Positions 1 to 6,795 of a stretch of 8,069 bases of DNA are shown here, in pieces (positions within the stretch are counted from its first letter, which is position 1; each line of letters begins with the position of its first letter). The position numbers and the translations under genes are program-made. The stretch comes from Prevotellaceae bacterium. Lineage in GTDB: Bacteria; Bacteroidota; Bacteroidia; Bacteroidales; UBA932. Under the pieces are notes generated by a model. It saw only the letters and a list, made by a program, of their open reading frames with translations. It made no database searches and was not told where the DNA came from. The stretch lies in contig JAITPP010000335.1 of the NCBI GenBank assembly GCA_031289385.1, positions 1 to 8,069 on the forward strand. Reading direction: 5' to 3'.

Positions 1-48
1 AACAAATCAACAACTAAGCAATTAAACAAATCAACAACCAATCAATTA
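1..48. repeat. 24-base tandem direct repeat, two copies
   Basis: Bases 1-24 and 25-48 are two head-to-tail copies beginning AACAAATCAACAAC and ending CAATTA, differing at two positions. A looser continuation of the same A/C/T-rich words runs to about base 78. The repeat may start before the window. No coding potential is visible. The low-complexity composition suggests an intergenic satellite rather than a protein-binding array, but function cannot be read from it. Confidence 0.7.
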
Positions 49-135
49 AACAATAGTCAATAATAAATAATCAATTATTAGCCGTCTTCCTCTAATTCCC
101 CGCATAAAACTGTAAAAATTTTGATTAATTAATAT

Positions 136-193
136 AAAATACGTATTTTTTTATACCTTTGCCGTTCATTATTTCAATAATGTCCGTTGCGGA
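136..193 (+). promoter_or_regulatory. Promoter and 5' leader of the M23-dxr-rseP block
   Basis: TACCTTTG at 154-161 matches the Bacteroidota -7 box TAnnTTTG exactly and would place the transcript start near 168. No clear -33 TTG/TTTG lies at the usual 19-21 base spacing. Instead, a perfect 14-base palindrome, AAAATACGTATTTT (136-149), occupies the spacer just upstream of the -7 box and could be an operator. The short leader contains CATTATT (167-173) and AATAATG (176-182), a perfect inverted repeat separated by two bases. There is no Shine-Dalgarno before the ATG at 194, as is usual in this phylum. The -7 match is observed; the regulatory role is inference. Confidence 0.5.
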
Positions 194-1054
194 ATGGGAG
201 AAAAAAGAAAAAAAATATATCGCTTATTAGGCAAAAAATATAGGTTTTCTATTTATAATGATACCGATTATGAACAAGTGTGGAAAGCGCGGCTTTCGGG
301 TTGGCTTGTTCTAAGCGTTGTTATTCCTGTTATTGTTGCTGCATTTTTCCTGTTTTTCTTGCTTATCGCTTATACTCCCGTGCGCAATCTTATTCCGGGT
401 TATCCCAACAACACAACACGACAACAAATTATAAGCAACGCCGAAAAACTTGATTCGCTCGAAAACGCAATAGCCTCGTGGGAAGGATATTTCAACTCAA
501 TACAATCGTTTGTTACGGGCGAAACAGATTCTATTGTAAATGAAAATATTAATGTCGATTCGCTTATCAACATACCCGGAGTTATTGAATACCCTTTGCT
601 GCCCGAAGATTCTATATTCAGAAGTGAAATTGAGCAAGAAGAAATTTCGCGTCTGTCGGTAAATAACAAAAATCCTATATTCGAAAACATGTATTTGTAT
701 CCGCCGTTGAAAGGCGAAATAATAACATCGTTTGATACAAATAAAAAATATTTTGGTATTGATATTAAAGCCACTACAAGCCCTATTGTTACTGCAACGC
801 TCGATGGAATGATAATCTTTTCGGGATGGACGTTTAACGATAATTATGTTGTACAAATTCAACACAGCAATAATTTAATATCAATATACAAAGGAAACGC
901 AACAGTAATTAAATCGGTAGGCGAGCGTGTAAATGCAGGCGAAGCGATAGCAAATGTGGGAGCAAATACAAATCCCGCAAAAAACAATGTGCTGAATTTT
1001 GAATTATGGCAAAACGGCATCCCCATTGACCCAACAACTTATATTAATTTTTGA
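194..1054 (+). CDS. Membrane-anchored M23/LytM-domain protein lacking the zinc ligands
   Basis: The protein has 286 residues: a basic cytoplasmic N-terminus (1-35), one membrane segment (about 36-60), a linker with short helical potential (75-105), an acidic stretch (110-155), and a LytM/M23 fold from about 165 to the end. The family normally hydrolyses peptidoglycan cross-links in the periplasm using an HxxxD motif and an HxH motif. Here the first motif reads YFGID (186-190), so His is Tyr and only Asp190 remains. The usual HLHFE reads VLNFE (266-270), so both His are lost. The family's YxH position is Gly234. The surrounding fold words (GIDI, FELWQNGIPIDP) are well kept and the frame is intact, which argues for a conserved non-catalytic role, as in EnvC/NlpD-type activators, rather than decay. 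It is the first gene of a block with dxr and rseP; its TGA overlaps the dxr ATG. The family call is firm; loss of activity is inferred from the missing residues. Confidence 0.88.
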   Translation: MGEKRKKIYRLLGKKYRFSIYNDTDYEQVWKARLSGWLVLSVVIPVIVAAFFLFFLLIAYTPVRNLIPGYPNNTTRQQIISNAEKLDSLENAIASWEGYFNSIQSFVTGETDSIVNENINVDSLINIPGVIEYPLLPEDSIFRSEIEQEEISRLSVNNKNPIFENMYLYPPLKGEIITSFDTNKKYFGIDIKATTSPIVTATLDGMIIFSGWTFNDNYVVQIQHSNNLISIYKGNATVIKSVGERVNAGEAIANVGANTNPAKNNVLNFELWQNGIPIDPTTYINF

Positions 1055-2205
1055 TGGAAAAAAAACGTGTAGCAATACTCGGTTCAACAGGCTCTATCGG
1101 CACACAAACGCTTGATATTATACGCGCACACCGCGATAAATTTGACGCCGAAGTTCTTGTCGCCAATAACAATGCCGAACTGTTAATACAACAGGCGATA
1201 GAATTTCAGCCAAACACAGTAATAATTGTGAACGAACAAAAATATGATTTTGTTTGCGATGCTCTTGCCGAATATCCTATAAAAGTTTTTACCAAATCCG
1301 AAGCAGTCGAACAAATTGTTTGCAGCGAAAATATTGATATTGTTTTTGCCGCGATGGTAGGATATGCAGGTTTAAAACCTGTGATAAGCGCAATAAAATC
1401 GAAAAAAATAATTGCACTCGCCAATAAAGAAACGCTTGTAGTTGCAGGCGATTTAATTATGAAATTGGCAGAACAATATCAAGTTCCCGTTATTCCTGTC
1501 GATTCCGAACATTCGGCAATTCTTCAAAGCATTTTAGCCGAATCTAACGAAATAGAAAAAATTTTGCTTACGGCTTCGGGCGGTCCGTTTTTTTATGCCG
1601 ACAATGAATTTATCGCAAACGCAACAAAAACAGATGCACTGAAACATCCGCGATGGACAATGGGAAAAAAAATTACAATAGACTCGGCAACAATGATGAA
1701 TAAAGGATTTGAAGTGATTGAAGCCCATTGGCTTTTTGGCGTTAAACCCGAAAAAATACAAATCGTCATTCATCCGCAGTCGATAGTTCACTCAATGGTG
1801 CAGTTTGCCGACGGCTCGGTAAAAGCGCAACTGAGCGAACCCGATATGCGAATACCGATTGCATACGCGCTGAATTTTCCGTTGAGATTACCACTCGACT
1901 GCAAACGTATTGATTTTTCTAAAATCCTGACATTGGAATTTCAAAATCCCGACACACAAAAATTTCCTTGCATAGCATTAGCCTACGAGGCTTTGCGCAA
2001 AGGCGGAAATACAGCCTGCATAATGAACGCAGCAAACGAAATTGCAGTAGAAGCATTTTTAAACGATAAAATACGATTTTTGCAAATCGCCGAAATAATA
2101 GAAAAAACAATAAATAAAACAACATTTATACAAAATCCGCAAATTAATGACTATATTGCAACCGATATTGAAGCGCGAAAAATCGCAACAGAATTAATTA
2201 AATAA
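1054..2205 (+). CDS. dxr: 1-deoxy-D-xylulose 5-phosphate reductoisomerase
   Basis: This cytoplasmic enzyme (IspC) converts 1-deoxy-D-xylulose 5-phosphate to 2-C-methyl-D-erythritol 4-phosphate with NADPH and a divalent metal, the committed step of the MEP isoprenoid pathway and the target of fosmidomycin. At 383 residues it is close to the 398 of the E. coli enzyme. The NADPH-binding loop GSTGSIG is at 10-16 and NKE at 124-126. Metal ligands are Asp150 and Glu152 in PVDSEHSA, with Glu220 in MNKGFE. Substrate-binding Ser175 (TASGGPF), His198, Ser211, Asn216 and Lys217 are all present at a constant 11-residue offset from E. coli. The ATG at 1054 shares its A with the TGA of the upstream gene (TGATG), implying translational coupling. 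An in-frame TTG at 1051 would add only one Met and is not preferred. An A8 run covers codons 2-4. All catalytic residues are intact, so it should be active. Confidence 0.97.
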   Translation: MEKKRVAILGSTGSIGTQTLDIIRAHRDKFDAEVLVANNNAELLIQQAIEFQPNTVIIVNEQKYDFVCDALAEYPIKVFTKSEAVEQIVCSENIDIVFAAMVGYAGLKPVISAIKSKKIIALANKETLVVAGDLIMKLAEQYQVPVIPVDSEHSAILQSILAESNEIEKILLTASGGPFFYADNEFIANATKTDALKHPRWTMGKKITIDSATMMNKGFEVIEAHWLFGVKPEKIQIVIHPQSIVHSMVQFADGSVKAQLSEPDMRIPIAYALNFPLRLPLDCKRIDFSKILTLEFQNPDTQKFPCIALAYEALRKGGNTACIMNAANEIAVEAFLNDKIRFLQIAEIIEKTINKTTFIQNPQINDYIATDIEARKIATELIK

Positions 2206-2241
2206 AATATTAAACAAATTAAATAAAACTCAAATTAAAAT

Positions 2242-3717
2242 ATGGACATATTAATAAAAATTTTACAACTGATTTTAAGTTTATCAATACTTGTACTTGT
2301 ACACGAATTTGGGCATTTTTTCTTTGCCCGCCTTTTCAAAATGCGTGTCGATAAATTTTATATGTTTTTTAACGCATACGGCTATATTGTTAAATTTAAA
2401 AAAATAAACGGAAAATGGGCAATACGCTGGTTTTCGCGCAACGACAAATCAACACGCAAAAAACTTGATGAAAACGGCGTTGAAGTTCTTGATAAAAAAA
2501 GACGCACCGAAACAGAACTGATACCACTCGCCGAACTTCCCGACGATAACTGGAATAAATATCCCGAAACAACCGAATGGGGACTTGGCTGGCTGCCGCT
2601 TGGCGGATATTGCAAAATCAACGGAATGATTGACGAATCGATGGACAAAGAACAAATGAAACTTCCGGCGCAACCGCATGAATTTCGAGCAAAACCAGCA
2701 TGGCAACGCTTATTTGTAATGATTGGCGGAGTTCTGTTTAACGTAATTCTGGCAATTATTATTTATTGGGGAATTTTATTCACTTGGGGCGACAATTATC
2801 TTGCAAACCGCGATGTGAAAAACGGCGTTTATTGCAGCCCGCTTGCAAAAGAAATAGGATTTGAAAATGGCGATAAAATTCTCAGCCTCGACGGCGATAC
2901 TATCGAAAAATTCAACAATATACAAATAAAAATCATTCGCAAACGAGTTAAAAATGTTGAAGTAGAACGCAATGGCGAAAAAATAATTATTCCCGTAGCC
3001 GATACTTTTTTAAGCAAAATTTTGAAAGATAAAGAATTTCTAAGTGCGCGAATGAGATTTATAATCTCCAATGTTCAGGACGAATCGGCGGCACAAAAAG
3101 CAGGATTGCAAAAAAACGACAGAGTTATCGCAATAAATTCACAAAACGTAAACTATTTCGACGAAGGCTCTCGTATTTTATCCGAAAATAAATCGAAAAC
3201 CGTAGAAATAAAAATCCTGCGCAATAACGATACTCTTGTTTTTGAAACAGCAGTTTCGGAACAGGGCAAAATCGGTGTCGGACTTTCCGATTCGCTATTA
3301 AAATCAACACATATTTCTTACGGATTTTTTGAAGCATTGCCGGCAGGAATAAGCAAAGGTTTCAACGGAATAAAAGATTATGTTACCGATTTGGGATTGA
3401 TATTTTCGCCGACAGTAAAAGCAGGCGACTCGGTTGGAAGTTTTATTTCGATAGGAAATATTTTTCCTTCGCTGTGGGATTGGGAAAGATTTTGGCAACT
3501 TACAGCCTTATTGTCGATAATGCTTGCTGTGATTAATATTCTGCCAATTCCTGCGCTCGACGGCGGACACACCGTTTTTGTATTGTACGAAATAATATTT
3601 CGCCGCAAACCAAGCGATAAATTTCTGGAATCGGCGCAAATGGTTGGCATGATATTATTATTAGCATTGATGCTGTTTGCATTAGGTAACGATATTATTA
3701 AATTTGTAATAAAATAA
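2242..3717 (+). CDS. rseP: RseP-type site-2 intramembrane zinc metalloprotease
   Basis: This is an M50 family inner-membrane protease that cleaves transmembrane substrates such as anti-sigma factors and remnant signal peptides. The HEFGH active site is at 21-25 in the first membrane helix, and the third zinc ligand lies in NILPIPALDGG (432-442). A GGVLFN motif opens the second helix (about 158-181). Two periplasmic PDZ domains follow (about 192-255 and 274-345, the latter with AGLQKNDRVIAINS). The last two helices lie near 418-438 and 466-486. At 491 residues it is longer than the E. coli protein (about 450). Much of the excess is a charged stretch, about 55-112, between the first helix and the PLGGY loop. 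That stretch is probably a Bacteroidales feature. The gap to dxr is 36 bases, without a promoter or terminator that I can see. No anti-sigma substrate gene is present in the window, so the substrate is unknown. Confidence 0.95.
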   Translation: MDILIKILQLILSLSILVLVHEFGHFFFARLFKMRVDKFYMFFNAYGYIVKFKKINGKWAIRWFSRNDKSTRKKLDENGVEVLDKKRRTETELIPLAELPDDNWNKYPETTEWGLGWLPLGGYCKINGMIDESMDKEQMKLPAQPHEFRAKPAWQRLFVMIGGVLFNVILAIIIYWGILFTWGDNYLANRDVKNGVYCSPLAKEIGFENGDKILSLDGDTIEKFNNIQIKIIRKRVKNVEVERNGEKIIIPVADTFLSKILKDKEFLSARMRFIISNVQDESAAQKAGLQKNDRVIAINSQNVNYFDEGSRILSENKSKTVEIKILRNNDTLVFETAVSEQGKIGVGLSDSLLKSTHISYGFFEALPAGISKGFNGIKDYVTDLGLIFSPTVKAGDSVGSFISIGNIFPSLWDWERFWQLTALLSIMLAVINILPIPALDGGHTVFVLYEIIFRRKPSDKFLESAQMVGMILLLALMLFALGNDIIKFVIK

Positions 3718-3774
3718 CATCGTTTTTTATGGAATTATACAACAAAATACATCTATAATTAAAAACAAAAATAA

Positions 3775-4782
3775 ATGAAAAATTTATCAATAATAAAAAT
3801 TACTGTGATTTTATCGGCAATAATATTTTTTAATTCGTGTAAAGATGAAAATAAAATTTTGCCGTCGTCAACAGGCAAGGCTGGCGAAGTGATTGTAGTA
3901 GCCAACGCCAATGAGTGGAACGGAAATATCGGAGAAACGATACGCAAAATTCTTACCGAATCGGATACTTTGCTGCCGCAGCCCGAAGCCAAATTTTCGA
4001 TTATAAATATTTCTCATCGGCAATTTTCAAACATCTTAAAAGTGCATCGAAATGTTGTTTTTATACAAATAGAAAAAGACAAAACCGAGTGCGAAATTTC
4101 GTCGAAAACAGATGCGTATTCGTCGCCGCAAACTATTTTATATGTAATTGGCGCAGATGAAAATCAGATAGTTGAAGCATTACAAAAAAGAGCAAATAAA
4201 ATAATCGATGTTTTTGAACAAGCCGAACTCGAACGCATAAAAAGCGGATTGAGAAAAGTTGAAAACAGCGAACTTCGCAAATTGGTGGAAAATAAATACG
4301 GATATTCAATGTATTTTCCGCAAGATTACGATTTATTTGGCGACAAAAACGAATTTATGTGGCTCGGACTGCGCACAACAAAAGGCACAGAAGGCGTGTT
4401 TATATACACATATCCGTATAAAAACAAATCGCAACTCACTATGGACTCGTTAATTGCAAAACGCAACGACATTTTACAACAATACGTATTGCTCGACAAA
4501 GAACCGCAAGGCAGCGCATACATGACTACAACAACTTACATCGAGCCTTCGTACAACACTCTCACAATAAACGAAGATTTTTTTGCCCGTATTCGCGGGC
4601 TGTGGGAAGTTAAAAATGATTTTATGGGCGGTCCGTTTGTAAGTTACACAACCATCGATAAAGAAAAAAATATGGTTATCACTTTCGACGGGTTTGTATA
4701 TGCCCCAAGCCGTACAAAACGCGATTTGCTGCGCCATATCGAAGGAATTATTTTAACGGTAAAAAAGGTTGTTGGCATTTAG
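3775..4782 (+). CDS. DUF4837-family lipoprotein
   Basis: A 335-residue protein of unknown function, recognised as DUF4837 by GKAGEVIVVANANEWNG (34-50), the LPQPE segment (67-71) and HRNVVFIQI (91-99). The N-terminus is a lipoprotein signal: Lys2 and Lys8, a hydrophobic core, then FNSC with Cys22 as the likely lipidated residue. The residues after Cys22 are Lys-Asp-Glu, which resembles the K-(D/E)-(D/E) export signal described for surface lipoproteins of some Bacteroidota, so it may sit on the outer face of the outer membrane; this is inference. The rest looks like a soluble alpha/beta protein with no catalytic motif I recognise. It starts 57 bases after rseP on the same strand with no good promoter between, so it is probably the last gene of that transcript. 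This context hints at an envelope role but does not establish one. Confidence 0.83.
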   Translation: MKNLSIIKITVILSAIIFFNSCKDENKILPSSTGKAGEVIVVANANEWNGNIGETIRKILTESDTLLPQPEAKFSIINISHRQFSNILKVHRNVVFIQIEKDKTECEISSKTDAYSSPQTILYVIGADENQIVEALQKRANKIIDVFEQAELERIKSGLRKVENSELRKLVENKYGYSMYFPQDYDLFGDKNEFMWLGLRTTKGTEGVFIYTYPYKNKSQLTMDSLIAKRNDILQQYVLLDKEPQGSAYMTTTTYIEPSYNTLTINEDFFARIRGLWEVKNDFMGGPFVSYTTIDKEKNMVITFDGFVYAPSRTKRDLLRHIEGIILTVKKVVGI

Positions 4783-4840
4783 TATTTAAGCGTTGGTATT
4801 TGGTTGGCTTTTAAATGGGTAGATTATTTTGGGTTTTTTA

Positions 4841-4920
4841 TCTGTGAAAATCTGTTTTTTTTTCTGTGTGATTAACTTAGTTTATCAAGTTAGAAAGTTT
4901 TTAAAGCTATAAAGGTTTTC
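4841..4920. repeat. Degenerate intergenic repeats (TCTGTG words and AAGTTTTTAAAG unit)
   Basis: Two short-word blocks lie in the gap after the DUF4837 gene. At 4841-4869 TCTGTG-type words recur around T runs. At 4879-4920 there is a diverged copy of the AAGTTTTTAAAG element seen again at 7721-7824: bases 4895-4920 match the 26-base unit at 7739-7764 at 23 of 26 positions. No hairpin or open frame explains them. Confidence 0.6.
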
Positions 4921-4977
4921 AAATCCTCAAAAAACATAATTTCACCAAACATCCTGCAAACACTCAACAGGTATTTT

Positions 4978-5010
4978 TTTGACTTGTGCAAATAAATTAA
5001 TGTATTTTTG
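4978..5010 (+). promoter_or_regulatory. Upstream promoter (P1) of the DUF3810 operon
   Basis: TTTG at 4978-4981 and TATTTTTG at 5003-5010 match the Bacteroidota -33 and -7 boxes (TTTG and TAnnTTTG) with a 21-base spacer. The expected start is near 5017, giving a leader of about 43 bases before the ATG at 5060. The 12-base word AAATAAATTAAT (4990-5001) lies in the spacer just before the -7 box. Confidence 0.6.
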
Positions 5011-5037
5011 TTTGTCGGCGAAAATAAATTAATTTTG
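5005..5037 (+). promoter_or_regulatory. Downstream promoter (P2), overlapping P1
   Basis: TTTTTG at 5005-5010 and TAATTTTG at 5030-5037 form a second -33/-7 pair with a 19-base spacer. The P2 -33 element is the same stretch as the P1 -7 box, so both could not be occupied at once. A second perfect copy of AAATAAATTAAT (5022-5033) overlaps this -7 box. The expected start near 5044 leaves a very short leader of about 16 bases. Confidence 0.5.
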
Positions 5038-5059
5038 TATCGAAACAAAAGAAATATTG

Positions 5060-6103
5060 ATGAAATTATCAAAACCCATAAAATTACTGACAACGGCAAT
5101 ATTGCTGTTTGTTATTGTGTTTGCAACAAGCAAAATATCAAGTGTTGCCGAGTGGTATATTGCAAATATATATCCGTTGCTTGCGGCTATACTTTCGTTT
5201 TTTTCTGCTTTGTTTCCGTTTTCGTTGTTTGATGTTTTTACAATAATTGCAATTATAGCCTTTGTTGCCTTGATTATTTTTATGATTTTTAAAAAAATAA
5301 AATTATCAAAAGGCTTGTACACCATAGCATACGCGATTTTGTTTATAATAGCGTATTTTTATTTTTCGTGGGGATTTGCATATTTTCGTGAAGATTTTTA
5401 CACACGTTGTAAAATTCAAAAATCGGAATATAATTCGGAAAATTTTAAACGGTTTGCAATAAATTTTGTTGATGATGCAAATTCTGCATGCCTTGATACC
5501 ACTAATATAGATAAGATTTATATAAATAACGAAATAGAAAAACAATACGAAAAATTAAAAGATATTTTGAAAATAAAATATCCAAACGGAAAGCGAAAAC
5601 CTAAACGTATGCTGTACGAATTTTTGCATACAAAAATAGGCGTTTCGGGATATTTTGGTCCGTTTTTCAACGAAATTCATGTAAACAATTTTGTTTTGGA
5701 TTTTGAATATCCTTTTACGCTGGCTCACGAAAAGGCGCATCAGTTTGGAGTTGCAAGCGAGGCTGAATGTAATTTGTACGCTTTTATTGTGTGTGCAACA
5801 AGCAGCAATGCTCAAATGCGTTACAGCGCTTATGTTTCTACGATGAATTATATTCTTAACGATTATCGAAAAATTTTTCCCGACGACTACAAAAATTTAC
5901 TTGAAAGTATCGACAACAAAATAGTTAACGATTTAATTGCTATGTCGAAACACTGGATGGAGGCGCGAAATCAAACACTGTCGAATGTGCATAAAGTTGT
6001 TTACGATACTTATCTGAAAACAAATAATATAAATTCGGGAATAAAAAATTATTCCGAAGTCGTAAATTTATTAATATCAACATACAATACGCTTGTGAGA
6101 TGA
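5060..6103 (+). CDS. DUF3810-family polytopic membrane protein with HExxH motif
   Basis: A 347-residue protein of unknown function that I place in DUF3810. The first 110 residues hold about three or four hydrophobic segments (near 8-28, 35-52, 58-78 and 87-106). A soluble domain follows with GVSGYFGPFFNEIHVNN (194-210) and HEKAHQFG (223-230), then SEAECN (233-238), where Glu234 or Glu236 could be the third ligand of a gluzincin-like zinc site. This arrangement suggests a membrane-tethered metallopeptidase, though no substrate or activity is known to me. Downstream, RYSAY (254-258) is a further family-like word. The ATG at 5060 is preferred over the TTG at 5057, which would add one Met. Two promoter candidates lie just upstream, and its TGA overlaps the next ATG by four bases, so it is probably co-translated with the DUF4294 gene. 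Confidence 0.85.
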   Translation: MKLSKPIKLLTTAILLFVIVFATSKISSVAEWYIANIYPLLAAILSFFSALFPFSLFDVFTIIAIIAFVALIIFMIFKKIKLSKGLYTIAYAILFIIAYFYFSWGFAYFREDFYTRCKIQKSEYNSENFKRFAINFVDDANSACLDTTNIDKIYINNEIEKQYEKLKDILKIKYPNGKRKPKRMLYEFLHTKIGVSGYFGPFFNEIHVNNFVLDFEYPFTLAHEKAHQFGVASEAECNLYAFIVCATSSNAQMRYSAYVSTMNYILNDYRKIFPDDYKNLLESIDNKIVNDLIAMSKHWMEARNQTLSNVHKVVYDTYLKTNNINSGIKNYSEVVNLLISTYNTLVR

Positions 6104-6774
6104 TAAAAATTTTACAAATATTTATTGTTTTTTTTGTATGCGCGTTTTGCTCAACAACGCAGGCGCAAACGTCAAAGCAGCAGTCTAATATACTTCAATA
6201 TATAATAGAAAACGGCGATACAATTTATTTGATGCATATTGACGAACTAAAAGTGATTGCCTCGCCTAAATTTAAAAATAAACGCGAGTGGAAAAATTAT
6301 TATCGAATGATTTACAACCTTCCGCGAGTTTATCCGTATGCGCAAATTGCAAAAAATAAACTTGCCGAAATGGATATTCAATTTTCGAAAATCAACAATA
6401 AACGGCAACGAAAAGAATATATAAAAGTAGTTGAAAAAGAGATGACTAAACAATACAAATCGGCAATGAAAAATTTAAGCATGTCGCAAGGAAAAATGCT
6501 GATAAAACTTATAAATCGCGAAACAGAAACAACCGTTTATCAAATTGTAAGAGAAATGAAAGGCGGATTTTCTGCATTTTTCTGGCAAGGAATTGCAACT
6601 ATTTTCGGCGCAAATTTAAAGTCTAAATTCGATAAAAACACTGATGATGCCGTTCTCGAAAATCTTATAAATATCTACGAACACGGCGATTACGATGCTC
6701 TATACCGAAAAGTTTTTGGAATGGGAATTGACGAACACACAAAACAAATGCAAAAAAAACGAAACAAAAAATAA
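6100..6774 (+). CDS. Secreted DUF4294-family protein
   Basis: A 224-residue protein with a Sec signal peptide (hydrophobic 3-17, probable cleavage after Ala22 in TQAQ), so the mature form should be periplasmic or outer-membrane associated. DUF4294 is recognised from the YYRMIYNLPRVYPYAQIA segment (67-84), SQGKMLIKLINRET (129-142) and FWQGIATIFGANLKSKFD (161-178). The mature protein is strongly basic and helix-rich around 85-125, and the C-terminus is a lysine-rich tail. No catalytic motif is evident. The ATGA overlap with the upstream DUF3810 gene implies coupled expression and perhaps a shared job at the envelope; that is inference. The methyltransferase gene starts 21 bases downstream and probably shares the transcript. 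Confidence 0.85.
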   Translation: MIKILQIFIVFFVCAFCSTTQAQTSKQQSNILQYIIENGDTIYLMHIDELKVIASPKFKNKREWKNYYRMIYNLPRVYPYAQIAKNKLAEMDIQFSKINNKRQRKEYIKVVEKEMTKQYKSAMKNLSMSQGKMLIKLINRETETTVYQIVREMKGGFSAFFWQGIATIFGANLKSKFDKNTDDAVLENLINIYEHGDYDALYRKVFGMGIDEHTKQMQKKRNKK

Positions 6775-6795
6775 CAAATACAACCATAAAAATTT

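Noticed and set aside
1051..1053. TTG as the dxr start
   Set aside because: It adds only a second Met before the ATG at 1054, which forms the usual TGATG stop-start overlap.
194..1054. M23-like gene as a decaying pseudogene
   Set aside because: The frame is full length with intact fold motifs and a coupled stop-start with dxr; only the catalytic residues are changed.
1058..1065. A8 run at the start of dxr as a phase-variation or slippage site
   Set aside because: Runs of six to eight A are common in this AT-rich window (for example near 213 and at the DUF4294 3' end), and switching off an isoprenoid gene would be unlikely.
1534..1791. Minus-strand open frames inside dxr, rseP and other genes
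   Set aside because: They are opposite or shifted frames of clearly identified + strand genes, with no recognisable protein features.
4953..4980. CCTG/CAGG followed by eight T as an intrinsic terminator
   Set aside because: The stem is only four pairs with an 11-base loop, and the T run forms the -33 part of the promoter for the next gene.
5057..5059. TTG as the DUF3810 start
   Set aside because: The ATG directly after it is the normal choice, and nothing is gained by the extension.
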